Assembly (NCBI GenBank): GCA_016182785.1
Contig: JACPFU010000031.1
Coordinates: 33,163 to 97,162, forward strand
DNA: 64,000 nucleotides
Source of the DNA: Lysobacterales bacterium
GTDB taxonomy: Bacteria; Pseudomonadota; Gammaproteobacteria; Xanthomonadales; Ahniellaceae
Direction: 5' to 3'
Positions 56,440-64,000 of the stretch are shown here, piece by piece. How positions within the stretch are numbered: the first letter of the stretch is position 1; each line of letters starts with the position of its first letter. A model generated the notes under the pieces. That model saw nothing but the letters and a program-made list of their open reading frames with translations, was not told the origin of the DNA and ran no database searches. The position numbers and the translations under genes were made by a program.

Positions 56440-58173
56440 ATGCGAATTGTCGGTGTGACGCCCGCGACGGGCAAGAATCCAGGGACGCAAGCCTACCGGC
56501 TGGCGCCGCGTTCGGTGTTGATTGCGGTCATCTGCGGGCTGATCCAGGCCTGTGCCGGCACCGTGCACACGGTTTCCGGAACCGAGGCCGCGCCAGCGCC
56601 CATGCTGGCGGCCGACGATCTGGCGTTGTTCGAGCGGCTGCAGGCCGAATACGCGCTGCAGGCCGGCGCTGGCGAGCAGGCCGCGGACCGCCTGGCCAAG
56701 GCCGCGGTGCTGAGCGACGACCCGAAGCTCAGCCTGAGCGCGCTGCGTGCTGCGCTGAATGCCGGGCGCGCGACCGCCGCGCAGGCCCTGCTCGCACGCT
56801 GGCGGCAATTGCAGCCGGATGCGCCGGCATTGACCGCATACGCCGCCGCCGCGGCGCTGGCGGGCGGTGACAGCGACGGCGCGCATGCCGCCGCCGACAT
56901 CCTCGGCAGCGCTGCCGAAGGTCGTCGCCGCCTGGCCGAAGCGCTGCGCTGGTTGCCGTCGCTGGAGCGCGTGCTGCCGTTCGTCGAGGCGCGGGTCGAA
57001 CGCAGCGGTGACGCCGAAGCATGGATGCACTGGGCGGCGTTCGCGCGCGACCGGCGTGCGCCGGAGACCGCAATGCGGCTGGCAGCGGTCGCGCTGCAGC
57101 GCTTTCCGGCCGATGCCCGTGTCCATGCCTTCCGCGCGGCGCTGCTGCGCGAGCGCGACCCGGCTGCCGCGGTCGTCGATCTGGAGCGTGCGCTTGAGCT
57201 CGATCCAGCCTCGACCCCGATTCGGATGTCGCTGGCGCATGCACTCGATGCCGCCGGCAACGCGGCGCGCGCTTCCAGCGTCGTGGCCGGCATCCGCCCG
57301 GCCAGCGACGAAAGCGTGAATGCCGCGATCGCCTACGCCGCGCGGGCGGCGCAACCGGAACTGCTGCGTGCGGGCTATCGCCAGTTGCAGGAACTGCCCG
57401 GGCAACATCCGCCGCAGCGGCTGATCCTGCTCGGCAACGTTGCCGAAATGGTCGGCGCCCGGGACGAGGCCGAGCGTTGGTACCGGCAGGTTCCAGCCGG
57501 GCCGCAGTATCCGCAGGCGCAGCTGCGCGTGGCGGCACTGCGCTACTCCGCCGGCGATGCGGCGGCGGCGCTGAGCTTGCTCGCGCAATTGCGCGCCGGC
57601 GGCTTGCCCGGTCGCGATGCACTGGTGCGCAGCTACCTGCTGGAGGCCGAGATTCGCCAGCGCAGCGAGGGCATCGATGCGGCCCTGCGCGTGCATGACG
57701 CCGGACTGCACATGCTCGCCGACGATGCCGAGCTGATGTACGCCCGCGCCCTGCTGTTCGCGGAGGCCGGCCGCTTCGAGGAGATGGAACGCGACCTGCG
57801 GCGCATGATCGACCTCGATCCCGGCGACGCCGACGCGCTCAACGCATTGGGCTACACCCTGGTCGATCGCAATCTCCGTCTGGACGAGGCGGCGCAGCTG
57901 CTCGCCCGTGCCGAGCGCATTGCGGCCGATAGCCCGGCGCTGCTCGACAGCCTTGGCTGGCTTGCCTATCGGCGCGGTGACCTGGATACCGCACTGATCA
58001 AGCTGCGCGCCGCGCACGCAGTGCTCGAAGACGCCGAGGTCGCGGCCCACCTCGGCGAGGTGCTGTGGCAGAAGGGCGAGCACGAGCAGGCGAAGGCGGT
58101 CTGGGAATCCGCGCGCAAGCTCGATCCCGAGCACCGCGTATTGCGCGAGACCATGCGGCGGTTCCAGCCGTGA
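56440..58173 (+). CDS. TPR-repeat lipoprotein upstream of lolB
   Basis: A 577-residue protein with a lipoprotein-like signal (hydrophobic SVLIAVICGLIQAC, cysteine about 40) followed by an almost all-helical array of TPR repeats, for example AAVVDLERALELDPASTPIR and LNALGYTLVDRNLRLDEAAQ. The same gene type occupies this position, divergent from hemA and before lolB, in Pseudomonas (PA4667 type); its role is unclear, probably in envelope assembly. No strong ribosome-binding site is seen before ATG 56440; in-frame ATG 56419 is an alternative. It overlaps lolB by GTGA. Confidence 0.85.
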   Translation: MRIVGVTPATGKNPGTQAYRLAPRSVLIAVICGLIQACAGTVHTVSGTEAAPAPMLAADDLALFERLQAEYALQAGAGEQAADRLAKAAVLSDDPKLSLSALRAALNAGRATAAQALLARWRQLQPDAPALTAYAAAAALAGGDSDGAHAAADILGSAAEGRRRLAEALRWLPSLERVLPFVEARVERSGDAEAWMHWAAFARDRRAPETAMRLAAVALQRFPADARVHAFRAALLRERDPAAAVVDLERALELDPASTPIRMSLAHALDAAGNAARASSVVAGIRPASDESVNAAIAYAARAAQPELLRAGYRQLQELPGQHPPQRLILLGNVAEMVGARDEAERWYRQVPAGPQYPQAQLRVAALRYSAGDAAAALSLLAQLRAGGLPGRDALVRSYLLEAEIRQRSEGIDAALRVHDAGLHMLADDAELMYARALLFAEAGRFEEMERDLRRMIDLDPGDADALNALGYTLVDRNLRLDEAAQLLARAERIAADSPALLDSLGWLAYRRGDLDTALIKLRAAHAVLEDAEVAAHLGEVLWQKGEHEQAKAVWESARKLDPEHRVLRETMRRFQP

Positions 58174-58721
58174 GACCGCTGCTCCGTCCGGTGATCGCGC
58201 TGCTGGCCGGCGTGCTCACAGCCTGCGGCGGCGGTCGCGGCGTGATCGATCCGGTGCAGCAGGCGGGGCACTGGCGTCTGGAAGGACGGCTCGCGGTCAG
58301 CGACGGTCGCGACAGTGGCAGCGGCAGCCTGACCTGGGAACAGGAAGGCGCCTATTACCGGATCGAGCTGCGCGCCCCGGTCAGCGGCCAGAGCTGGCGC
58401 CTCTCGGGCGATGCCACGCTGTGCACGTTGGAAGGACTGCGACCATACCCGCTCCACGCCGATTCCCCGGAGCAGCTGTTGCAACGCGAGCTCGGCTGGC
58501 ACCTGCCGGTGGCGCCACTGCGCGACTGGCTGCAGGGGCGTCCGATGCATGATGAGACCGTGGTGTCCCGCGATTCCCAGGGTCGCGTGAGCGGTTTCGA
58601 GGAGTCCGGCTGGCAGATCGAATACCGCGACTTCCGCGACGGCCGTCCGACGCGCATCACCGCACGCCGGCCACCCCACCAGGTGCGCCTGGCGATCCGC
58701 TCCTGGATCGTGCTGCCGTGA
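58170..58721 (+). CDS. lolB: Outer-membrane lipoprotein receptor LolB
   Basis: Inserts lipoproteins into the inner leaflet of the outer membrane after delivery by LolA. The 183-residue product starts at GTG and has lipobox LTAC with C19. The beta-sandwich segments HWRLEGRLAVSDGR, SGSLTWEQEGAYYRIELRAP and LGWHLPVAPLRDWLQGRP are typical of LolB. It overlaps the preceding gene (GTGA) and also ispE (GTGA), the conserved lolB-ispE arrangement. Confidence 0.93.
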   Translation: MRPLLRPVIALLAGVLTACGGGRGVIDPVQQAGHWRLEGRLAVSDGRDSGSGSLTWEQEGAYYRIELRAPVSGQSWRLSGDATLCTLEGLRPYPLHADSPEQLLQRELGWHLPVAPLRDWLQGRPMHDETVVSRDSQGRVSGFEESGWQIEYRDFRDGRPTRITARRPPHQVRLAIRSWIVLP

Positions 58722-59590
58722 CCTGCGCGGTGCCGACGGCGTGGCCGGCGCCGGCCAAGCTGAACCTGTTCCTGCATGTGGTTGGCCGTCGCGCCGATGG
58801 CTATCACTTGCTGCAGACGGTGTTCCAGATCATCGACCTGTGCGACACCGTGACCCTCGCCGCACGCGAGGATGGCGTCATCGAGCGCATCGATCCCCTG
58901 CCGGGGCTCGATCCGGAGGACGATCTCTGCGTGCGCGCCGCCCGCGAGCTGCAGCGGCAGACTGGCTGCCGCCTGGGAGTCGCGATCGGGCTTCGCAAGC
59001 GCATCCCGATCGGCGGTGGGCTGGGCGGCGGAAGCTCGGACGCGGCCACGGTGCTGGTCGCGCTCAATGAAATCTGGGAAACAGCATTGAATGTCGATGA
59101 ACTGGCTCGGATCGGCGCCGAACTTGGTGCTGACGTGCCGGTGTTCGTCCACGGCCGCAGCGCGTGGGCGGAGGGGATCGGAGATCAGATCCAACCCATT
59201 GATTTGGAAGCGCGATGGTATGTGCTGCTGGTGCCCGGCGTGCATGTTGCGACGCCGCAGGTGTTTGCCAGTCCGGAATTGACACGGGACACGCCGCTCA
59301 CCACAATCGCGCGCTTCGTTTCGGGCTGTCCGACACGCAATGACCTCGAACCGGTCGTGCGTGCGCGCCATCGTGAGGTGGACTTGGCCTTGCGCTGGCT
59401 ATCGAGCCACGCGCCGGGCCGGATGAGCGGCAGCGGTTCCTGCGTGTTCGCGGCCTTGGCCGATGAGGCGGAGGCGCGGCGCATCGCCGATGCCTGTCCG
59501 GAACAGTGGCGTGCCCTGGTGGTGCGCGGGTTGGCGCAGTCGCCGCTTCGAGACGCAGTGCAGGCGTATCGGGCGCGCCGCGCCGGCTGA
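58718..59590 (+). CDS. ispE: 4-diphosphocytidyl-2-C-methyl-D-erythritol kinase
   Basis: GHMP kinase of the MEP isoprenoid pathway, 290 residues. It has the substrate-end WPAPAKLNLFLHVVGRRADGYHLLQT, the ATP loop PIGGGLGGGSSDAATV and the C-terminal SGSGSCVFAALADE. The GTG start overlaps lolB. tRNA-Gln follows 18 bases after the stop and may be processed from the same transcript. Confidence 0.96.
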   Translation: MTCAVPTAWPAPAKLNLFLHVVGRRADGYHLLQTVFQIIDLCDTVTLAAREDGVIERIDPLPGLDPEDDLCVRAARELQRQTGCRLGVAIGLRKRIPIGGGLGGGSSDAATVLVALNEIWETALNVDELARIGAELGADVPVFVHGRSAWAEGIGDQIQPIDLEARWYVLLVPGVHVATPQVFASPELTRDTPLTTIARFVSGCPTRNDLEPVVRARHREVDLALRWLSSHAPGRMSGSGSCVFAALADEAEARRIADACPEQWRALVVRGLAQSPLRDAVQAYRARRAG

Positions 59591-59608
59591 GAGATTTCGG
59601 TTTCGCGC

Positions 59609-59684
59609 TGGGACGTCGCCAAGTCGGTAAGGCACGGGATTTTGATTCCCGCATTCGAAGGTTCGAGTCCTTCCGTCCCAGCCA
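59609..59684 (+). tRNA. tRNA-Gln (TTG anticodon)
   Basis: A 76-base cloverleaf: acceptor TGGGACG/CGTCCCA, anticodon stem CGGGA/TCCCG with loop TTTTGAT giving anticodon TTG, T-loop GGTTCGAGTCC, and an encoded CCA at 59682-59684. It sits between ispE and prs, a conserved location in gammaproteobacteria. Confidence 0.96.
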
Positions 59685-59770
59685 TGTCGCCCCGTAGCGG
59701 GGGTGTCGTGGCGCCAGCCGGGAATGTTGCTTCCTGATCATGACGCGCGGGCAACCGCGGCGGGTGAACG

Positions 59771-60727
59771 ATGAAGACCGATGGAATCCTCGTGTTCGCG
59801 GGCAACGCCAACCGGCCACTGGCGAACGCGGTGTGCAAGCAGCTCGGCATGCCGCTCGGCAAGGCGCTGGTCGGCAAGTTCTCCGACGGCGAGGTGCAGG
59901 TCGAGATCGAGGAAAACGTGCGGCGCCAGGAGGTGTTCGTGGTGCAGTCCACCTGCGCCCCGACCGCCGAGAACTTCATGGAGCTGCTGGTCCTGGTCGA
60001 CGCGCTGAAGCGCGCTTCGGTCGCGTCGGTGACAGCAGTCGTGCCGTATTTCGGTTACGCCCGGCAGGACCGCCGCCCGCGTTCCGCGCGCGTGCCGATC
60101 ACCGCCAAGGTGGCGGCGAAGATGATCCAGGCGGTCGGCTGCGACCGCGTGCTGACCGTCGACGTGCATGCCGACCAGATCCAGGGGTTCTTCGACATCC
60201 CGCTCGACAACGTCTACTCGTCGCCGGTGCTGCTCGCGGACGTGTGGCGCAACCACGGCACCAAGAACATCATCGTGGTCTCGCCCGACGTCGGCGGCGT
60301 GGTCCGCGCCCGCGCGATCGCGAAGCGGCTCGACGATGCCGACCTCGCGATCATCGACAAGCGCCGGCCGCGCCCGAACGAGGCGACGGTGATGAACATC
60401 ATCGGCGAGGTCGAGGGCAAGACCTGCGTGCTGGTCGACGACATCGTCGACACCGCGGGCACGCTGTGTGCCGCGGCAGCGGCGCTCAAGCAGCGTGGCG
60501 CAGCCAAGGTGGTGGCGTACTGCACGCATCCGGTGCTGTCCGGGCCGGCCATCACCAATATCGGGAATTCCGCCATGGACGAGCTGGTCGTGACCGACAC
60601 GATCCCGCTGTCCGAGGCGGCGAAGGGATGCGGGCGGATCCGCCAGCTCTCGGTCGCAGAGTTGTTGGCCGAAACGATGCGCCGCATCAGTTTCGGCGAG
60701 TCGGTCAGTTCGCTCTACATCGATTGA
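59771..60727 (+). CDS. prs: Ribose-phosphate pyrophosphokinase
   Basis: Makes PRPP from ribose 5-phosphate and ATP for nucleotide, His and Trp synthesis. The 318 residues include the ATP/Mg region [35 protein letters not shown] and the PRPP loop [13 protein letters not shown]. Length and sequence are typical class I. A small hairpin (CCCCG-TAG-CGGGG) between tRNA-Gln and prs may mark RNA processing. Confidence 0.97.
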   Translation: MKTDGILVFAGNANRPLANAVCKQLGMPLGKALVGKFSDGEVQVEIEENVRRQEVFVVQSTCAPTAENFMELLVLVDALKRASVASVTAVVPYFGYARQDRRPRSARVPITAKVAAKMIQAVGCDRVLTVDVHADQIQGFFDIPLDNVYSSPVLLADVWRNHGTKNIIVVSPDVGGVVRARAIAKRLDDADLAIIDKRRPRPNEATVMNIIGEVEGKTCVLVDDIVDTAGTLCAAAAALKQRGAAKVVAYCTHPVLSGPAITNIGNSAMDELVVTDTIPLSEAAKGCGRIRQLSVAELLAETMRRISFGESVSSLYID

Positions 60728-60743
60728 ACGAACGCGACATACC

Positions 60744-60784
60744 GCTCCGCTGGTCGCGGCGGAGCACCTTCCACCGCGAGGTGG
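60744..60784 (+). promoter_or_regulatory. Two hairpins in the prs-rplY intergenic leader
   Basis: Stem GCTCCGC / GCGGAGC (60744-60750 with 60759-60765) and stem CCACC / GGTGG (60771-60775 with 60780-60784) lie between the prs stop and the rplY start; GTTTGTT follows the second. They might act as a terminator for prs or as a leader through which L25 controls its own mRNA. Confidence 0.35.
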
Positions 60785-60811
60785 GTTTGTTGGAAGAGAG
60801 TGAGAAAGCAA

Positions 60812-61576
60812 ATGGCAACGAAACAGGAAATCAAGGCCGAATCGCGTGGTGTCGAGGGCAAGGGTGCGAGCCGCCGCCTGCGTCACGCCGGCAAGATCCC
60901 GGCAGTGCTGTACGGCGCAAAGCAGGATCCGCAGAACATCCAGCTTGAACAGCTGACCACGCAACTGCACGCCCAGCACGAGTGGTTCTACTCGTCGGTG
61001 CTGCAGCTGAGCCTGGACGGCAAGCCGCAGAAGGTGTTGCTGCGCGACATCCAGCGCCATCCGTTCAAGCCGATCATCATGCACCTCGACTTCCAGCGCG
61101 TCTCGGAGACCGAGAAGCTGCGTCTGGCGGTGCCGCTGCACTTCCTGAACCAGGAGAAGTCGCCGGCGGGCAAGAAGGCGGGCGTGGTGATCACGCACGA
61201 ACTCAACGAGGTCGAGGTGTATTGCCTGCCCAAGCACCTGCCGGAGTTCATCGAGGTCGACCTCTCCGCGCTCGAGGTCGGCGACATCGTCCACATGTCG
61301 TCGCTGAAGCTGGCTGCGGAAGTCGAGATCCCGGCGCTCAAGCTCGGCAAGGAACACGACCTGGCGATCGTCATCGCCAAGATGCAGAAGGCGGAAGTGG
61401 AAGAGGCCGCGGAAGGCGTCGCGGGCGAAGTTCCGGCCAGCAAGGTCGCGGCTCCGGCCAAGGGCGCCGCTCCGGCGAAGGGTGCAGCCCCGGCCAAGGG
61501 CGCTGCTCCGGCGAAGGGTGCAGCCCCGGCCAAGGGTGCGGCACCGGCCAAGGCGGCCCCGGCGAAGAAGAAGTAA
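60812..61576 (+). CDS. rplY: 50S ribosomal protein L25/CTC family with repetitive tail
   Basis: Binds 5S rRNA in the large subunit. The 254-residue product is the long CTC-type L25: an N-terminal L25 domain (ASRRLRHAGKIPAVLYGAKQ, RDIQRHPFKPIIMHLDFQRV), a C-terminal TL5-like beta domain (about 100-190), and a low-complexity tail made of six AAPAKG-type units ending APAKKK. ATG 60812 is chosen over a start four codons upstream because it has the family opening MATKQEIKAESR. GGAAGAGAGTGAG lies upstream as ribosome-binding region. Confidence 0.93.
   Translation: MATKQEIKAESRGVEGKGASRRLRHAGKIPAVLYGAKQDPQNIQLEQLTTQLHAQHEWFYSSVLQLSLDGKPQKVLLRDIQRHPFKPIIMHLDFQRVSETEKLRLAVPLHFLNQEKSPAGKKAGVVITHELNEVEVYCLPKHLPEFIEVDLSALEVGDIVHMSSLKLAAEVEIPALKLGKEHDLAIVIAKMQKAEVEEAAEGVAGEVPASKVAAPAKGAAPAKGAAPAKGAAPAKGAAPAKGAAPAKAAPAKKK
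61448..61555 (+). repeat. 18-bp tandem repeat encoding (AAPAKG)6 in rplY
   Basis: Six consecutive 18-base units encode Ala-Ala-Pro-Ala-Lys-Gly (the last ending in Ala). Synonymous changes alternate, so that units 2-3 and 4-5 form a near-identical 36-base repeat. Such repeats can change copy number by slippage without shifting frame. Confidence 0.85.
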
Positions 61577-61585
61577 TTCCGGTGC

Positions 61586-61616
61586 GTGCACGGCGGGCGT
61601 TGCGTCCGCCGTGTGC
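61586..61616 (+). promoter_or_regulatory. Hairpin between rplY and pth
   Basis: CACGGCGG (61589-61596) pairs perfectly with CCGCCGTG (61606-61613), extended on both sides by wobble and further pairs. No T tract follows. It precedes the terminator-like structure inside pth by about 70 bases. Confidence 0.5.
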
Positions 61617-61633
61617 GTCCCGCGGATGCTGTC

Positions 61634-62251
61634 ATGGCCGCTTTGCGCCTGATCGTCGGCTTCGGCAATCCCGGCGCCGAATACGCCAGAACCCGGCACA
61701 ACGCCGGGTTCTGGTTTTTGGACGCGCTCGGCGAGTCGCTCGGCGCGCGCTTTGGCGTGGACGGCAAGCTGCACGCCGAGACTGCGAAGGTGGATCTGGG
61801 GGGGCAGTCGCTCTGGCTGCTCAAGCCCACCACCTTCATGAATCGCAGCGGCCAATCGGTATCGGCGGCGCTGCGCTATTTCAAGATCGACCCGACCGAG
61901 ATGCTGGTCGCGCATGACGAACTGGACCTGCCGCCCGGTGCGGCGCGGCTCAAGTTCGACGGCGGCCACGGTGGCCAGAACGGCCTGCGCGATACCATCG
62001 CCGCGCTGGGCGGGGGTGGATTCCAGCGCCTGCGCCTCGGAATCGGCCATCCCGGCGACAAGCACGAAGTCACCAACTGGGTGCTGGGTCGCCCCGGGCG
62101 TGACGATGAGACGGCGATTCGCGATGCGATCGCGCGCAGTCTCCAGGTCCTGCCACAAGTGGTGGCGGGCGATCTGAACGGCGCGATGAAGCTGCTGCAT
62201 ACACCGCCGGGCGCCGCGAGGCCCTCGACCGGCACGCGCACGCCGTCCTAA
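61634..62251 (+). CDS. pth: Peptidyl-tRNA hydrolase
   Basis: Frees tRNAs from prematurely released peptidyl-tRNA. The 205-residue protein has [20 protein letters not shown] with catalytic H22, [28 protein letters not shown] and [11 protein letters not shown]. The start 61634 gives the normal N-terminus; the frame is open upstream. Codons 18-29 contain a perfect terminator-like inverted repeat with a T tract, using AGA for R19, TTT for F28 and TTG for L29 where the surrounding sequence mostly favours CGC, TTC and CTG. ychF follows after 26 bases, the conserved pth-ychF pair. Confidence 0.96.
   Translation: MAALRLIVGFGNPGAEYARTRHNAGFWFLDALGESLGARFGVDGKLHAETAKVDLGGQSLWLLKPTTFMNRSGQSVSAALRYFKIDPTEMLVAHDELDLPPGAARLKFDGGHGGQNGLRDTIAALGGGGFQRLRLGIGHPGDKHEVTNWVLGRPGRDDETAIRDAIARSLQVLPQVVAGDLNGAMKLLHTPPGAARPSTGTRTPS
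61686..61719 (+). terminator. Intrinsic-terminator structure within the pth coding sequence
   Basis: CCAGAACCCGGC (61686-61697) pairs perfectly over 12 bp with GCCGGGTTCTGG (61703-61714), with loop ACAAC, followed at once by TTTTT (61715-61719). Stem, loop and T tract meet the intrinsic-terminator rules. It lies in codons 18-29 of pth and so could end prs-rplY transcripts or attenuate pth-ychF. Confidence 0.6.
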
Positions 62252-62277
62252 CGAACTCGAATCAACAAGGAATCAGC

Positions 62278-63369
62278 ATGGGTATCAAGTGCGGCATCGT
62301 GGGCTTGCCGAACGTCGGAAAATCGACGCTGTTCAATGCCTTGACCAAAGCGGGCATTCCTGCGGCGAACTTCCCGTTCTGCACCATCGATCCGAATGTC
62401 GGTGTGGTCGCGGTGCCCGATGAACGCCTGCAGGTCCTTTCCTCGATCGCCAAGCCGCTCAAGATCGTGCCCACGCTGATCGAGTTCGTCGATATCGCCG
62501 GGTTGGTCAAGGGTGCCGCGGCGGGGGAAGGGCTCGGCAACAAGTTCCTGTCGCATATCCGCGAAGTCGATGCCATCGCGCATGTGGTGCGCTGCTTCGA
62601 GCACACCGACATCGTGCACGTGGCCGGCAAGATCGACCCGCTGGATGACATCGACACGATCGACACCGAACTTGCGCTCGCGGACCTCGATTCCGTCGAA
62701 AAAGCGCTGATCCGCGCCGAAAAGATGGCGAAAGCCAACGACAAGGACGCCATCGTGCGAAAAGGGGTGTTGTCGCGCCTGCGCGATCACCTGAACACCG
62801 GGAAGTCGGCGCGCAGCGCGCCGTTGTCTGCCGAGGACAAGGCAGTGGTGCGCGACCTGTTCCTGTTGACGATGAAGCCGGTGATGTACGTGGCCAACGT
62901 CAAGGAAGACGGGTTCACCGCGAATCCGTTCCTGGACGCGGTCCGCGCCCGGGCCGAGAGCGAAGGCGCCGAAGTGGTGCCGGTCTGTGCCGCGATCGAG
63001 GAAGAGCTCTCGCAGCTGGAGGACGCCGATCGCCAGGCATTCCTGGCCGACATGGGCTTGCAGGAGCCGGGGCTGAACCGGGTGATCCGCGCCGGCTACA
63101 AGCTGCTCGGCCTGCAGACCTACTTCACCGCCGGCGAGAAGGAAGTGCATGCCTGGACGATCAAGGCCGGCTCCACCGCCCCGCAGGCCGCCGGCGTGAT
63201 CCATACCGACTTCGAGAAGGGCTTCATCCGCGCCGAAACCATTGCCTACGACGACTACGTCGCCCACCGTGGCGAAGCCGGCGCCAAGCAGGTCGGGAAG
63301 CTGCGCCTCGAAGGCAAGGACTACATCGTCCGGGAAGGCGACGTGCTGCATTTCCGTTTCAATGTCTGA
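62278..63369 (+). CDS. ychF: YchF/Obg-family ATPase
   Basis: Ribosome-associated P-loop NTPase that prefers ATP and takes part in translation and oxidative-stress control. The 363 residues show [12 protein letters not shown] (G1), [20 protein letters not shown] (G3), an altered G4 (YVANVKEDG in place of NKxD, explaining ATP preference), a coiled-coil insert and a C-terminal TGS domain ([20 protein letters not shown]). A good AAGGAA ribosome-binding site precedes the ATG. Confidence 0.97.
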   Translation: MGIKCGIVGLPNVGKSTLFNALTKAGIPAANFPFCTIDPNVGVVAVPDERLQVLSSIAKPLKIVPTLIEFVDIAGLVKGAAAGEGLGNKFLSHIREVDAIAHVVRCFEHTDIVHVAGKIDPLDDIDTIDTELALADLDSVEKALIRAEKMAKANDKDAIVRKGVLSRLRDHLNTGKSARSAPLSAEDKAVVRDLFLLTMKPVMYVANVKEDGFTANPFLDAVRARAESEGAEVVPVCAAIEEELSQLEDADRQAFLADMGLQEPGLNRVIRAGYKLLGLQTYFTAGEKEVHAWTIKAGSTAPQAAGVIHTDFEKGFIRAETIAYDDYVAHRGEAGAKQVGKLRLEGKDYIVREGDVLHFRFNV

Positions 63370-63408
63370 ACCCGCGCTTCGCCGGACGCAAATTTCGGCG
63401 ATCGCCCG

Positions 63409-63437
63409 TTGACGAAAGCCGGGCTCATCGTCAGAAT
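63409..63437 (+). promoter_or_regulatory. Sigma-70 promoter for the tRNA-tuf operon
   Basis: TTGACG (63409-63414) and CAGAAT (63432-63437) are separated by exactly 17 bases, 16 bases upstream of tRNA-Tyr. The following GCCGGGCTCG is a GC-rich discriminator, typical of stable-RNA promoters under stringent (ppGpp/DksA) control. Transcription would start near 63444. Confidence 0.7.
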
Positions 63438-63453
63438 GCCGGGCTCGTTCGCT

Positions 63454-63539
63454 GGAGGGATACCCAAGCGGCCAAAGGGGACTGACTGTAAATCAGTTGG
63501 CTCATGCCTTCGGTGGTTCGAATCCACCTCCCTCCACCA
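63454..63539 (+). tRNA. tRNA-Tyr (GTA anticodon)
   Basis: An 86-base class II tRNA with acceptor GGAGGGA/TCCCTCC, anticodon GTA at 63488-63490, a long variable arm (GGCTCATGCCTTC region), T-loop GGTTCGAATCC and encoded CCA at 63537-63539. First of a tRNA cluster before tuf. Confidence 0.97.
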
Positions 63540-63590
63540 GTCAAACCGTTACCGACGGCCAGGCTGGAGCACCGGAAATGCTGCGCCGAA

Positions 63591-63664
63591 GCGGGAGTAG
63601 TTCAATGGTAGAACTGTAGCCTTCCAAGCTACTAGTGCGGGTTCGATTCCCGTCTCCCGCTCCA
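63591..63664 (+). tRNA. tRNA-Gly (TCC anticodon)
   Basis: A 74-base tRNA with acceptor GCGGGAG/CTCCCGC, anticodon TCC at 63623-63625 in loop CTTCCAA, T-loop GGTTCGATTCC and encoded CCA at 63662-63664. Confidence 0.97.
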
Positions 63665-63694
63665 TTGGCGGCTTCCGCATCGACAATTTGCTTG

Positions 63695-63770
<76 letters not shown>

Positions 63771-63820
63771 TATTCAAACCGAAGTTTCCAACCACCAGAA
63801 CTGATTGACCGGAGTCCGCA

Positions 63821-64000
63821 ATGGCAAAGGGTAAATTCGAACGCACCAAGCCGCACGTAAACGTGGGGACGATTGGTCACGTGGATCACGGCAAGACGAC
63901 GCTGACGGCGGCGCTGACGAAGATCGGCGCGGAGCGTTTTGGTGGCGAGTTCAAGGCGTACGACCAGATCGACGCGGCGCCGGAAGAGAAGGCGCGCGGA
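63821..64000 (+). CDS. tuf: Elongation factor Tu (5' part, cut by window end)
   Basis: The first 60 codons of EF-Tu: [20 protein letters not shown], then [15 protein letters not shown] with the G1 loop GHVDHGKT, continuing to APEEKARG at the window edge. GGAG lies 10-13 bases upstream of the ATG. Position after tRNA-Tyr-Gly-Thr matches the tRNA-tufB operon that continues to secE-nusG-rplK in related bacteria; the remainder is outside the window. Confidence 0.97.
   Translation, partial: MAKGKFERTKPHVNVGTIGHVDHGKTTLTAALTKIGAERFGGEFKAYDQIDAAPEEKARG

Noticed and set aside
59690..59702. Hairpin CCCCG-TAG-CGGGG after tRNA-Gln as a terminator
   Set aside because: The stem is only 5 bp with a 3-base loop and no T tract; listed only as a possible processing signal in the prs entry.
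61448..61573. Regularly repeated sequence considered as a CRISPR array
   Set aside because: Repeats are contiguous 18-base coding units without spacers, in frame within rplY.
59738..62200. 820-codon minus-strand frame over prs-rplY-pth
   Set aside because: Opposite to three conserved housekeeping genes; the His/Leu/Arg-rich sequence is a shadow.

Overview
This 64 kb window is GC-rich bacterial chromosome, roughly 70% G+C by eye, apart from a few visibly lower-GC genes. It reads as Gammaproteobacteria, most likely Xanthomonadales/Lysobacterales. The reasons are a complete ccmABCDEFGHI cluster, the order hemA-prfA / TPR lipoprotein-lolB-ispE-tRNA-Gln-prs-rplY-pth-ychF (as in Pseudomonas), tRNA-Tyr-Gly-Thr-tuf, a DUF3293 protein, and GTAGG-type REP palindromes. 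There are no rRNA genes, phage genes, intact insertion sequences or CRISPR arrays. The many long open frames antisense to real genes are artefacts of high GC.

Layout. 1-5571 (+): putrescine uptake (potF, REP hairpins, then potG-potH-potI) followed by a Sad/YneI-type succinate-semialdehyde dehydrogenase, so import sits beside the last step of putrescine/GABA breakdown. 5693-9456 (-): acyl-CoA dehydrogenase, membrane methyltransferase, two small exported or membrane proteins and a LEA/WHy lipoprotein. 9593-10075 (+): slyD with a striking leader hairpin. 10261-10878 (-): lower-GC orphan membrane gene, followed by a palindrome-rich gap. 11231-17889 (-): the ccm operon, almost all genes overlapping by a few bases, with a REP palindrome inside the ccmF reading frame. 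17913-22590: DUF3293 gene and a 1380-residue secreted subtilase. 22630-31053: kmo, apaH, rapA, a small P-loop kinase, a DUF502 membrane protein and an M14 carboxypeptidase.

31084-32558 is the most foreign-looking stretch: a low-GC FRG-domain gene, a frameshifted gene and a possible transposase remnant. 32559-41942 holds uup, an RND adaptor/pump pair, a methyltransferase-cyclophilin pair, trxC and a Nudix hydrolase. 41992-47181 groups a degenerate REC-GGDEF-EAL protein, yajQ and amtB-glnK, a second-messenger and nitrogen neighbourhood. 47304-54073 carries a one-domain asparaginase, an AidB-like flavoprotein, DUF2069, a TlpA-like thioredoxin, acylphosphatase, a secreted 648-residue protein, ppk2 and moaB. 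54070-64000 is housekeeping: prfA, hemA, lolB, ispE, prs, rplY, pth, ychF, four tRNAs and the start of tuf.

The most notable observations are: (1) a textbook intrinsic-terminator hairpin with T5 tract inside the pth coding sequence, built from codons that look atypical for this sequence; (2) a REP palindrome translated in frame within ccmF; (3) a two-part secreted module with a conserved CxxC, shared by the subtilase and the 648-residue protein; (4) a tandem-receiver, catalytically degenerate GGDEF-EAL protein. All family assignments were made by reading motifs; no database search was run.
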